Shown piece by piece: positions 1-8,234 of a stretch of DNA of 64,000 bases. The position numbers and the translations under genes were made by a program. The DNA lies in contig CAWESL010000003.1 in the NCBI GenBank assembly GCA_963811705.1, positions 372,001-436,000 of the forward strand. Reading direction: 5' to 3'. This DNA comes from DATJPR01 sp963811705. Its GTDB lineage: Bacteria; Bacteroidota; Ignavibacteria; UBA10030; UBA6906. A model generated the notes under the pieces. The model was given only the letters and a program-made list of their open reading frames with translations. It was not told where the DNA came from and searched no databases. Positions within the stretch are counted from its first letter, which is position 1. Every line of letters starts with the position of its first letter.

Positions 1-25
1 TCGTGGATGCAGGTGTTGCCGTCGT

Positions 26-1447
26 CTATTGTTGGTATGTCACGTCAATCGCATAGTCCCACTGGTCGAAATACAGGTTTCCCCCTCTCCACTCAACTTC
101 GCCGCGCTGAAAGTCCACTGTTTCACTCCGCGGGTAGCGCTTTGGAGGATACAACGGAGCGCTGAAGTCGTTGTTGAGAATCAGCCGGTACGCATCGATC
201 CCGCCGAGATAAAACCATCGATCGCCATCATCCTTCGCCCATCGCTGGAGCCCAAACGACTGATCGACGGGAATCCAGTGCGCGTTGTCCAGACTGATTT
301 CGCACCAGTCGTGCATATCGACGTTTCCCGGATGCATCATCCATCCGCTCTGCCAATGCGCAGGGATCCCGTTCAGACGGCAGAGGGTCATAAACAACAT
401 CGTCTGGATTCCGCAGTCGCCGTGTCGCTGGCGAAGACAGTATTCCGCAATGCCCGGAATCGTCGAGTACTCCCGTGCCGATGCCCAGGGGATGCTGTCG
501 GAGATCCACTCATAGATCTTTCGCACGATTTTCCATTTGTTCCGCTCCCCGCCCACAATTCCGGCAGAGAGGTCACGAATCCCGGGAGTGAAGCGTATAT
601 GCGGGGGCCGTTCACCCGCATACATCCCTGGAGGATCTCCCGCATCTCGACCAAGGGCATTGTGCGTGAGCGCCGACGACGCGTTCTCCGCGTGCGAAGA
701 ATACTCCGCATCGACCCAGAACTTCGTCGGCATTCCCGCCTGTGCCGCCTGCTCCAAGTAGACGGAACTGTGCGACTCGGGATCGAACTGCTGGGAACGG
801 AGAGCGGCGGAGCTGGTCCCCAAAAGTCGTACGCCTGTCTGCCGTGGCACGTCGGTTCGCGGGAACGGCAGCCAGCAGCGAACGATCTCGCCCGCCGGCA
901 CCGCGTCGGCGTGAACCGTCAGCACGTAGTGATAACGGATGCGGACGGCTGGGGATTTCCCCCGTCCCAGCGCAGCCCGCTCACGGGGAATCTCCTTTCG
1001 AAGAAATCGGCTCAACGAATCCGGGCGACTTCCCGACTTCTCGGTCTTGAGGCGGCGCGCCGATGCATTGATCCGAAAAAGATTCGGGACGGCCTGCTTG
1101 AAATATCGTGACGCGCCGTCGATCGTCATCATTTCCAACGAACCATCCTCGCTGAACCGGGAGGCGATAAAGCGGGCAGAATCGCCGTACCACGGCTGCA
1201 ATTGTTGCACAACAGCGTCGAAGGAGAGGGTAAAATCCTTGTTGATTCTCGCCAGGCGCTCGATCTCAAAAGCCGCAGCGGCGCTGTCATCATGGGAGAG
1301 CCCGGGGGATTCGAGCAGGGCATGCAGCGCCTGCGTTGCCCTCGTAAACTGGCCGTTCCGGACCAGGGTGCTGACGCTGTCCGGAAGCCCGGGGGCAGAA
1401 AACGCGATGTTGGCGACAACCGCAAGTGTGCAGATCAGAAGGCGCAT
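26..1447 (-). CDS. secreted transglutaminase-like domain protein
   Basis: This 473-residue protein starts with a short signal peptide (residues 1-18, hydrophobic LLICTLAVVANIAF) and so is probably exported. The C-terminal third carries a transglutaminase-like (papain-fold) core with a visible candidate triad: Cys345 in RHGDCG, His379 in DMHDW and Asp395 in IPVDQ. Proteins of this superfamily act as cysteine proteases, amidases or cross-linkers; substrate cannot be told from sequence. The N-terminal 300 residues match no domain I recognise. It is divergent from the AlaX-like gene, and a TTGAGA-17-TAGATT promoter lies 34-62 bases upstream. The domain call is firm; the biological role is unknown. 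Confidence 0.85.
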   Translation of the reverse strand: MRLLICTLAVVANIAFSAPGLPDSVSTLVRNGQFTRATQALHALLESPGLSHDDSAAAAFEIERLARINKDFTLSFDAVVQQLQPWYGDSARFIASRFSEDGSLEMMTIDGASRYFKQAVPNLFRINASARRLKTEKSGSRPDSLSRFLRKEIPRERAALGRGKSPAVRIRYHYVLTVHADAVPAGEIVRCWLPFPRTDVPRQTGVRLLGTSSAALRSQQFDPESHSSVYLEQAAQAGMPTKFWVDAEYSSHAENASSALTHNALGRDAGDPPGMYAGERPPHIRFTPGIRDLSAGIVGGERNKWKIVRKIYEWISDSIPWASAREYSTIPGIAEYCLRQRHGDCGIQTMLFMTLCRLNGIPAHWQSGWMMHPGNVDMHDWCEISLDNAHWIPVDQSFGLQRWAKDDGDRWFYLGGIDAYRLILNNDFSAPLYPPKRYPRSETVDFQRGEVEWRGGNLYFDQWDYAIDVTYQQ

Positions 1448-1480
1448 GGGATTTGGGGTTGTGAGTGCGGACGTCTCCTC

Positions 1481-1509
1481 AATCTACGCAAGGAGAATGG
1501 GAATCTCAA
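1481..1509 (-). promoter_or_regulatory. candidate sigma70-like promoter for the transglutaminase gene
   Basis: Read on the minus strand, TTGAGA (1504-1509) and TAGATT (1481-1486) are separated by exactly 17 bases, 34 bases upstream of the ATG at 1447. The match is by eye only. Confidence 0.4.
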
Positions 1510-1569
1510 CACGTTCCTCTTGACTTTTTCCGCGACCCTTCCCACCATCAAGGAAAGGGAGAGAGCGGT

Positions 1570-2046
1570 ATGGCGAAGGAGTACGATCCGAAAATGCATT
1601 CCGCCGAGCACATTCTGAATCAGACGATGGTTCGAATGTTCAACCGGGGAAGATCCTTCAGTGCGCACATTGAGAGGAAGAAATCAAAGTGCGATTATCG
1701 ATTCGACCGGAACCTGACGCGAGAGGAGGCCGGGGAAATCGAACGGCGCGTGAATGCCGTCATTGCGCGGGACCTGGCTGTCCGGGTGGAATTTCTCCCC
1801 CGAGGGGTTGCGAAGCAGCAATTCGACCTTGATCGGCTTCCCGACTCGGCCGGAGAAACCATTCGAATTATCCACATCGGGGATTACGATGCGTGTCCGT
1901 GCAGGGGAGAGCACGTGTCATCGACGGGGCAGATCGGCACGTTCCGGATCGTCTCGACGGATTTTGCAGCGGATATTTTGAGAATCCGGTTCAGGCTTGA
2001 TGACGAGCCGACGGGCGCTTTCCAAGGTGCGCCTCCCGTTCGCTGA
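1570..2046 (+). CDS. stand-alone alanyl-tRNA editing protein (AlaX-like)
   Basis: This 158-residue protein corresponds to the editing domain of alanyl-tRNA synthetase without a catalytic core. The zinc/active-site ligands of that domain are visible: HxxxH as His10 and His14 (HSAEH) and CxxxH as Cys111 and His115 (CRGEH, equivalent to CGGTH in AlaRS). The family hydrolyses Ser-tRNA(Ala) or Gly-tRNA(Ala) in trans. The ATG at 1570 is chosen because GGAAAGGGAGAG lies just upstream; an in-frame start at 1465 has no such site and adds 35 low-quality residues. A full alaS with its own editing domain is present at 23228, so this is a second, free-standing editor. Confidence 0.85.
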   Translation: MAKEYDPKMHSAEHILNQTMVRMFNRGRSFSAHIERKKSKCDYRFDRNLTREEAGEIERRVNAVIARDLAVRVEFLPRGVAKQQFDLDRLPDSAGETIRIIHIGDYDACPCRGEHVSSTGQIGTFRIVSTDFAADILRIRFRLDDEPTGAFQGAPPVR

Positions 2047-2049
2047 ATC

Positions 2050-2463
2050 CTATTCGATGGATTTAAGATAGGCGATGATGTCGCGCGCATCGCTCTCGCT
2101 CATGCGGAACGGCGGCATCGGGGAGCGCAACAACGACCCCGTCCGTGAGACGCCCGTCGTAAGAAGTCTGATTGCCTGCTCCGTGGAATATTGGGGAAGA
2201 CCGACGATGGACGGCGCCGTGTTCGCCCATCGACTGTTCGGATAGGGAGAAACAAAGGGGACGGGCGCGCCCTGAAAGAGCTGCGATCGAAGAAGATTCC
2301 CCTGTTCGTCCCGGGGGGTATGACACTGAATGCACATGGCCACGTTCTCGGCCAGATACTTCCCATGATCGACGTTGGCGGGGGTGTCAGCCGGCCTCAC
2401 GGCCGCCGGGACAAACAGGATGCCGGCGGCGACGATCACACCGAATAGCGAAACCATTCTCAT
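2050..2463 (-). CDS. c-type cytochrome, class I
   Basis: The 137-residue precursor begins with a signal peptide (about residues 1-25) and carries one haem attachment site, Cys44-Ile-Gln-Cys47-His48, with Met116 in a PMPPF context as likely distal ligand. It is a small periplasmic mono-haem electron carrier, similar in layout to the cytochrome subunits that accompany oxidoreductases, but no oxidoreductase gene is adjacent. GGAG sits 8 bases upstream of the first ATG; a second in-frame ATG two codons later is also possible. It converges on the AlaX-like gene with only 3 bases between the stops. Confidence 0.88.
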   Translation of the reverse strand: MRMVSLFGVIVAAGILFVPAAVRPADTPANVDHGKYLAENVAMCIQCHTPRDEQGNLLRSQLFQGAPVPFVSPYPNSRWANTAPSIVGLPQYSTEQAIRLLTTGVSRTGSLLRSPMPPFRMSESDARDIIAYLKSIE

Positions 2464-2596
2464 TCTTTGATCTCCGGGTTATTGCTACTGTGTTGGTTGT
2501 ATAACACCCTCCGACATCCATTTTGTTCATTTTTGTTCCGAATTTCACGGAAAAGGCGTATCTTCTTTGGTCACATTCCAACCCCAGAGGATCCCT

Positions 2597-3853
2597 ATGA
2601 TCAACCAGACAGGCCTCGAACGGTTTCTCCGCTACGTCAAAATCGATACGCAATCGAAAGACGACAGTGAAGACTATCCGAGCACCCGTAAGCAATTCGA
2701 TTTGCTCAATCTCCTTCTCAGTGAATTGAAAGAGCTGGGATTGCGAAACGCAACCATTGACAAATACGGCTACGTTCTTGCAGACGTTCCGTCGAATCTT
2801 CCCAAGGGGCATCCCGCCTCTGGAAAGGTCCCCGCGATCGGGTTCATTGCCCATGTCGACACGTCTCCGTCGGCAAGCGGTGCAGGGGTGAAACCGAACG
2901 TCCTGACCTATACGGGGGGCGACCTGGTTCTCGCCGGGGATCCCAACGTCGTTATCCGCGCGAGCGAGAATCCTGAGCTTCGACACAATATCGGGAAGCA
3001 GATCGTAACGTCGGACGGAACGACGCTGTTGGGAGCGGACGATAAAGCCGGACTTGCCATCATCATGACGTTGATCCAGACGCTCGTGAACTCCCCCGAA
3101 ATTCTTCACGGCGACGTGAAAATCGCCTTCACGCCCGACGAAGAGGTGGGGAATGGTACGAAATATTTCGACATCAAGCAGTTCGGCGCCGCCTTCGCGT
3201 ATACCGTGGATGGCGACACCCCCGGCGAATTGAACAGGGAGACATTCAGCGCGGACGGCGCGACCATCACCGTGCACGGGAGGAATATCCACCCGGGGAG
3301 CGCCAAAAACATCATGGTCAATTCGATCCGCGCCCTGGCGGATATCATTGTCCGCCTCCCGCGGGACATGGCCCCGGAAACAACCGAGGGGTACGAGCCG
3401 TACATCCACCCCCACATCATCGAAGGCGAAGAAGCGAAGTCGACGCTCAAGCTGCTCCTTCGGGATTTCGACACCGACGGGCTCAAGAAGCAGGCGGACT
3501 TCCTTCGCGCCATCATCGCGGATGTGCAACCGCTCCATCCGAAGGCAAAGATCGAATTGAAGATCTCCGAGTCGTACCGGAATATGCGGTACTGGCTCGA
3601 CAAGGACCCGAGAGGCCTGGACGCGATGTGGACAGCGACGCAGCGGGCCGGATTGGAACCGAAGTGGGTTCCGATCCGGGGCGGTACGGATGGTTCGCGA
3701 CTCACCGAACGAGGACTTCCGTGCCCGAACATCTTCACCGGCGGTCAGAACTATCACGGCCCGACGGAATGGTTATCCGTAGAGGGGATGAATGCTTCCG
3801 TTCGCACGACCGTCCAGCTGGTTCAAGTCTGGACGGAGATCTGCTCTCACTAA
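2597..3853 (+). CDS. pepT: peptidase T (tripeptide aminopeptidase)
   Basis: This M20-family metallopeptidase has 418 residues, close to the roughly 410 usual for PepT, and removes the N-terminal residue of tripeptides in the cytoplasm. The family zinc-site segments are seen in order: GFIAHVDTSP, GADDKAGLA, TPDEEVGNG and the C-terminal GGTDGSRLTERGLPCPNIFTGG. The ATG at 2597 follows CAGAGG at good spacing; an upstream in-frame TTG at 2567 is less likely. It is followed after 21 bases by an oligopeptide transporter gene, which suggests an uptake-and-cleavage operon. Confidence 0.95.
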   Translation: MINQTGLERFLRYVKIDTQSKDDSEDYPSTRKQFDLLNLLLSELKELGLRNATIDKYGYVLADVPSNLPKGHPASGKVPAIGFIAHVDTSPSASGAGVKPNVLTYTGGDLVLAGDPNVVIRASENPELRHNIGKQIVTSDGTTLLGADDKAGLAIIMTLIQTLVNSPEILHGDVKIAFTPDEEVGNGTKYFDIKQFGAAFAYTVDGDTPGELNRETFSADGATITVHGRNIHPGSAKNIMVNSIRALADIIVRLPRDMAPETTEGYEPYIHPHIIEGEEAKSTLKLLLRDFDTDGLKKQADFLRAIIADVQPLHPKAKIELKISESYRNMRYWLDKDPRGLDAMWTATQRAGLEPKWVPIRGGTDGSRLTERGLPCPNIFTGGQNYHGPTEWLSVEGMNASVRTTVQLVQVWTEICSH

Positions 3854-3874
3854 GACAACCAAGGGACCCCTCTC

Positions 3875-5890
3875 ATGGAGCAACAGGAACACACCAGCGA
3901 CCTGCCGGACAACGCCTACAAGGAACTCCCTCCGGGAGTTGACTACCAACCGATTCTTTCCGCAAAAACAACGCCTCCCGAGGTAACCCCCTACTCCGTC
4001 GGCTGGGGAATCGTGATGGCGATCCTGTTTTCGGCGGCAGCGGCGTACTCCGGGCTGAAGATCGGCCAGGTGTTCGAGGCCGCCATCCCCATTGCGATCC
4101 TCGCCGTGGGCATCTCAACCGTCACCAGGCGCTCGCAGGCTCTCGGCCAGAACGTGATCATCCAATCGATCGGTGCCAGCTCGGGCGTCATTGTGGCAGG
4201 AGCGATTTTCACGATTCCTGCATTGTATATCCTCGAGCTTCCGACAACGTTCTTCCAGGTGTTTTTCGCCTCGGCCTTCGGCGGCTTTCTCGGAATCCTC
4301 TTCTTGATTCCGTTCCGCAAGTTCTTTGTGAAAGACATGCACGGCAAGCTCCCGTTCCCGGAGGCGACTGCCACCACGGAGATCCTCGTCGCCGGGGAAA
4401 AAGGCGGAAGTCAGGCGAAGGTCCTGGTCACAAGCGGCATCATCGGCGGACTGTTCGATTTCACCTTCAATGCCTTCGGGTTCTGGTCGGAGGTGATCAC
4501 CTCGCGGATGGTTTCGGCCGGGGCAGCCATCGCGGAAAAAGCAAAGATGGTGTTCCGACTCGATGTGTCTGCGATGGTCTTTGGACTCGGGTACATCGTC
4601 GGCCTGAAATACTCCGCCATCATCACCGCAGGATCTCTTCTTTCCTGGTTCGTTCTCATTCCGCTCGTGCATTACGCAGGGAGCGGCCTCGCCGTTCCCC
4701 TCGGCTCATCAGTGACAAAACTGATCAGCGACATGTCCGCGGAGGAGATCTTCCGGAACTACGTTCGTCAGATTGGCATCGGCGGAATTGCGATGGCGGG
4801 AATCGTCGGCATCATCCGATCCTCGAAGATCATTGCCGGGGCATTCACCCTTGCCTATCGTGAAATCTTTCACCGCCAGGCCGCGAGCGCCACGGAAACA
4901 CCGAGGACGCAGCGCGACATCACGATGCTGTTCACGATGGTGTTGCTCCTCCTGACGGCATTGCTGATCTTCGTGTTCTTTGTCGGCGGCGTGGTCTTTA
5001 ACGCCGGGCATGCCCTCGTGGGGTTGCTCATCGTGCTCATCATCGCGTTTCTCTTCACCACGGTGGCCGCAAATGCGACAGCGATCGTGGGAACAAATCC
5101 GGTGAGCGGCATGACGCTGATGACGCTGATTCTCTCCTCCTTTGTGCTTGTCCAGGTCGGCTTGACCGGTACCTCGGGCATGGTGAGCGCGTTGATCATC
5201 GGCGGCGTGGTCTGCACTGCACTCTCAGTCGCAGGCGGATTCATCACGGATCTCAAGATCGGGTACTGGATCGGGACAACCCCGCGAAACCAGGAACGGT
5301 GGAAATTCCTCGGGGTGCTCATCTCCGCAGCCACGGTCGGCGGCGTGATCTACGTCCTGAATCAGACCTACGGCTTCAAGGGAGAAGGGGCAATGGTGGC
5401 ACCGCAGGCGAACGCCATGGCGGCCGTCATCCAGCCATTGATGTCGAATGCGCCGACACCCTGGATGCTGTATATCGTCGGCGCCGTGATCGCCCTTTTG
5501 ATGACCATGCTCGGGATCCCCCCGCTGGCGTTTGCTCTGGGCATGTATATCCCCCAGGAATTGAATACCCCGTTGCTGATCGGCGGGCTTGTCGCATGGT
5601 TTGTGACCACGCGAACGAAGAACGAGCGATTGAATCAGGCGCGCTTTTCGCGCGGAACATTGATCGCCTCAGGGTTTATTGCGGGGGGGGCGCTGTTCGG
5701 GGTGTTCTATGCCTTCCTCCGGTTCCTCGACCAGTCGTTGAAGAACACCATTGATCTCGGCGTTCAAGGCTGGTATTTCGCGGCATGGGCCGAAAGCACG
5801 CGCGGAGAAATCACGGGGCTGATTGTGTTCATCCTCCTCGTGTCGTATGCCGTGTGGGAAAGCCTCCGGGCGAAGCCGGAGAACCCGTAG
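3875..5890 (+). CDS. OPT-family oligopeptide transporter
   Basis: A 671-residue integral membrane protein with about 15 hydrophobic segments and the typical OPT N-terminal pattern (EVTPYSVGWGIVMA, then AAYSGLKIGQ, and AIPIAILAVGI). OPT proteins import oligopeptides, or metal chelates in the YSL branch, by proton symport. Lying directly behind pepT, a peptide substrate is the natural inference. The start ATG has AAGGG upstream. A Nudix gene follows after 32 bases, probably in the same transcript. Confidence 0.93.
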   Translation: MEQQEHTSDLPDNAYKELPPGVDYQPILSAKTTPPEVTPYSVGWGIVMAILFSAAAAYSGLKIGQVFEAAIPIAILAVGISTVTRRSQALGQNVIIQSIGASSGVIVAGAIFTIPALYILELPTTFFQVFFASAFGGFLGILFLIPFRKFFVKDMHGKLPFPEATATTEILVAGEKGGSQAKVLVTSGIIGGLFDFTFNAFGFWSEVITSRMVSAGAAIAEKAKMVFRLDVSAMVFGLGYIVGLKYSAIITAGSLLSWFVLIPLVHYAGSGLAVPLGSSVTKLISDMSAEEIFRNYVRQIGIGGIAMAGIVGIIRSSKIIAGAFTLAYREIFHRQAASATETPRTQRDITMLFTMVLLLLTALLIFVFFVGGVVFNAGHALVGLLIVLIIAFLFTTVAANATAIVGTNPVSGMTLMTLILSSFVLVQVGLTGTSGMVSALIIGGVVCTALSVAGGFITDLKIGYWIGTTPRNQERWKFLGVLISAATVGGVIYVLNQTYGFKGEGAMVAPQANAMAAVIQPLMSNAPTPWMLYIVGAVIALLMTMLGIPPLAFALGMYIPQELNTPLLIGGLVAWFVTTRTKNERLNQARFSRGTLIASGFIAGGALFGVFYAFLRFLDQSLKNTIDLGVQGWYFAAWAESTRGEITGLIVFILLVSYAVWESLRAKPENP

Positions 5891-5922
5891 CGCGCAAACC
5901 GGGAGCCCGCGACAATGAGCCG

Positions 5923-6537
5923 ATGTCGAGTCTATCGAAATCCACGATGACCTACGATGCCATTGAGCGGGCCCTGACTCTCCATGCGCCGACGCTGCTG
6001 GTGGACCATGCGGTCGTACCGGCAGCGGTGGCGCTGGTTCTCGCCCCGGGGATCCACGGACTTCAGGTGTTGTTCATCGAGCGGGCAACCCACGAAGCGG
6101 ATCCCTGGTCAGGCAACGTTGGCTTCCCCGGCGGAAAAATGGAGGAGGGCGACGGCTCGCTGAGGCACACGGCGGAACGGGAAACGCTCGAGGAAGTCGG
6201 CATTGACCTCCGGCACGCGCGCTCCCTCGGCCGCCTCTCCGATGTCGGAGGCACAAGGCTCCACGTGCGGGTTTCCTGTTTTGTCTATGGACTCGACCAG
6301 GATTGCACGTTCCACCTGAGCGACGAGGTCAAGGAGGCATTCTGGGTGTCGCTCGACGAATTGCTTGACCCATCGCGGCATGGGACGTCTGCGGTCCGGT
6401 TCGAAGACAACGAATTCACGAGACCTGCATTCAACCTCCGGCAAGACGGCAAGCCACCGCTCTGGGGTCTTACCTATCGGCTTGTCCAGCAGTTCCTCGA
6501 ATTGATCCGCATCAGCGAGAACCCTCCCTCGCCGTAG
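5923..6537 (+). CDS. Nudix hydrolase, CoA-pyrophosphatase type
   Basis: The 204-residue protein contains a Nudix box (GGKMEEGDGSLRHTAERE then TLEEVGID) preceded by GNVGFPGG, the extra motif that marks the CoA pyrophosphatase (NudL-like) group. Those enzymes cleave CoA and derivatives to 4'-phosphopantetheine and adenosine 3',5'-bisphosphate. The ATG at 5923 avoids a long overlap with the transporter gene; an ATG at 5947 is also possible, and an in-frame start at 5785 would overlap the transporter by about 100 bases. The stop codon abuts that of the convergent PEBP gene with no gap. Confidence 0.85.
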   Translation: MSSLSKSTMTYDAIERALTLHAPTLLVDHAVVPAAVALVLAPGIHGLQVLFIERATHEADPWSGNVGFPGGKMEEGDGSLRHTAERETLEEVGIDLRHARSLGRLSDVGGTRLHVRVSCFVYGLDQDCTFHLSDEVKEAFWVSLDELLDPSRHGTSAVRFEDNEFTRPAFNLRQDGKPPLWGLTYRLVQQFLELIRISENPPSP

Positions 6538-7020
6538 CTATCGGCTCCGCGTCGCAGTGACCGTCAGAACAACACGATCGATCGTCTTCGACCGGATCGC
6601 CTTCATCCGCTCCTCCGCTGGCGTAAACAGACCAACGTTCAGCTTCGGGACGGAAAGTGCAATGAGTTCGAAGGTGATCCTGTGCGGCAGGCTGTCAGGC
6701 GCGAGGTTGGGACCATCGTACCGTTGATTCCCGATGGTATTGGTGAGCTGGACCGATTCGGCTGGAAGCAATTCCGTGGCCAGCGAGGCGTTCGAAAGGA
6801 GGGAACGGGTTTCAAAGGGGATGTTGATGATGAACCAGAGAGTCTGAGGAGGAGGGCCCGCGTCAAGATCGGTCATTGCGATGCAGAACGATTTCGCCTG
6901 CGGAGGGACGTCGGACCATTCGATGCGGGGTGATTCGTCCCGCCCGCCCGGCATCGCACGGTTCATCGACCGTGCAGGAAGATACTGTCCCCCCACCAGT
7001 ATGGGACAGAACACGTTCAT
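6538..7020 (-). CDS. YbhB/YbcL-family (PEBP-like) protein
   Basis: The 160-residue protein matches bacterial phosphatidylethanolamine-binding-protein homologues (Raf-kinase-inhibitor-like): an SPRIEWSDVPPQAKSF start of the core, the ligand-pocket segment AMTDLDAGPP (DPDAP equivalent), a WFIINIP strand, and RYDGPNLAPDSLPHRITFELIAL. The biochemical role of bacterial members is poorly defined. Its ATG overlaps the stop of the upstream response-regulator gene by four bases (ATGA), so the two are translationally coupled. No signal peptide is seen. Confidence 0.85.
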   Translation of the reverse strand: MNVFCPILVGGQYLPARSMNRAMPGGRDESPRIEWSDVPPQAKSFCIAMTDLDAGPPPQTLWFIINIPFETRSLLSNASLATELLPAESVQLTNTIGNQRYDGPNLAPDSLPHRITFELIALSVPKLNVGLFTPAEERMKAIRSKTIDRVVLTVTATRSR

Positions 7021-7454
7021 GCGGGCTTGGTCTTCCCCGGCGACGACTTTGTCACGGGTAAGCCGGCGGCTTTGCGGATTTCAGCGCGGATCTCATCGAG
7101 TTCCACCCTCCCTTTTCTCAAGTACCCGATATCCCGGAGTTGGAATCCGACGATCTCACGCTGGGACAATTCTCTCCCGGTGATGATGATGATGGGGATG
7201 TGCTTTGTTTCCTTCTCAGCTTTGAGTTCTTCGATATAGCTCATCCCCGGTTTACGTCGGAGCGTGAGATCCATCAGGACGACCGCGGGCTTGTTTTCGA
7301 TTGCCCATTCAACAATGCTGCTGCCGTCGAGCGGGAACTGGATGCCGACGAACCCGTCATCCTCGACGATGAACTTCAGGAGATTGGAAAAATCCTGACT
7401 ATCTTCAACAATCAGAATGTTTCTGCCTGGCGTTGTGTGGATGCTTTTTGGCAT
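7017..7454 (-). CDS. single-domain response regulator (CheY-like)
   Basis: A 145-residue receiver domain without output domain: acidic pocket Glu17-Asp18, phosphoacceptor Asp62 (VVLMDLTL), conserved Thr92 and Lys114 (YLRKGR). After the receiver only a short Lys/Pro-rich tail remains. No histidine kinase is nearby, so its partner is encoded elsewhere. It is the first gene of a two-gene unit with the PEBP protein. The start context has no strong ribosome binding site. Confidence 0.88.
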   Translation of the reverse strand: MPKSIHTTPGRNILIVEDSQDFSNLLKFIVEDDGFVGIQFPLDGSSIVEWAIENKPAVVLMDLTLRRKPGMSYIEELKAEKETKHIPIIIITGRELSQREIVGFQLRDIGYLRKGRVELDEIRAEIRKAAGLPVTKSSPGKTKPA

Positions 7455-7772
7455 GATCTGGCTAGTATCTCAAATCCTGGGCGCCGCGACGAAGTCCGCC
7501 GAAACCGTTCGCGGAAATGCGGACACGACACTCGCATTGCATAGTCGATGAAACGCTATGTGTATGTCGGACTCGACACCGGTCCGTTACGTGGTCGAGG
7601 AGGTGCGAAGGCGGGCAATCAAGAAAATATACTCTCCCAGGGCGAATTATGCAACTTCGAAGTGTGCCCTGCGACACGATACACTACGGGAATTGCATTA
7701 TTCGTATTTTCTTGCTATATTTTCACCCTCAATTGCCCTCCCTGTCTTCATTCACTTTCTTTGGGGTCATCA
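7455..7772. other. divergent intergenic region without a gene
   Basis: 318 bases between the response regulator (minus) and the lipoprotein gene (plus). Reading upstream into it from the lipoprotein gives a hydrophobic in-frame extension without ribosome binding site, which I judge non-coding. A promoter-like pair is found at 7693-7721. I see no RNA gene or repeat. Confidence 0.5.
7693..7721 (+). promoter_or_regulatory. candidate sigma70-like promoter for the lipoprotein operon
   Basis: TTGCAT (7693-7698) and TATATT (7716-7721) are separated by 17 bases, about 50 bases ahead of the lipoprotein ATG at 7773, in an AT-rich patch of otherwise GC-rich DNA. Confidence 0.5.
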
Positions 7773-8234
7773 ATGCGGATTGTCCACCTCAGCCCTCTCG
7801 CTGTTCTCTCCTTGCTTCTCCTGTCGTGCTCCTCTCTGACGATTGAGCACGTGCGATATGGGTGGCCTGTGGAAGAGGTCGCACCTGTCGACCGGAACAA
7901 CCATGTCAGCTCGGACCGACATGGCTTGTCCTTCAGCGTCGCGAAAATCGCGGAGCATGAGATGCAGGACTCAACCGCCCTGATCGGGAAGAAGGTCCGG
8001 ATCCTGCGCAACGACGAAGGATATTACTTCATGACCGCGCAGGGCTTCAAAAACGTCTATGTGTTCAGCCCCGACGTAAACGGTCTGTCCAAGGAGAGCA
8101 TCATCATGGTTTCGGAGACCGGTCTCCGTAATCCGGCGCTGAACCTCCGTCCGCCGTATGTTGAATTGCTCGACAATGATGGCTTCCGCAGACTCCTGAC
8201 GCACAGTGACATCGCAGAAGGAAACTCCAAATGA
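7773..8234 (+). CDS. hypothetical lipoprotein
   Basis: The 153-residue product has a type II signal peptide ending in LLLLSCSS, a good lipobox, so the mature protein should be lipid-anchored through that Cys. I do not recognise the mature domain; it contains a short beta-rich stretch (IGKKVRILRNDEGYYFMTAQ) and ends without a membrane segment. The ATG at 7773, with GGGG upstream, is chosen over an in-frame start at 7548 because the lipoprotein signal then lies at the N-terminus. Its stop overlaps the ATG of the next gene by four bases, so the two are coupled and may work together. Confidence 0.75.
   Translation: MRIVHLSPLAVLSLLLLSCSSLTIEHVRYGWPVEEVAPVDRNNHVSSDRHGLSFSVAKIAEHEMQDSTALIGKKVRILRNDEGYYFMTAQGFKNVYVFSPDVNGLSKESIIMVSETGLRNPALNLRPPYVELLDNDGFRRLLTHSDIAEGNSK

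Noticed and set aside
2387..3757. 456-codon frame opposite pepT
   Set aside because: Antisense shadow of a conserved gene; composition is Arg/Val/Asp-rich without domain features.
7548..7772. 75-codon N-terminal extension of the lipoprotein
   Set aside because: The internal ATG at 7773 has a ribosome site and starts a clear lipoprotein signal; the extension crosses the probable promoter.
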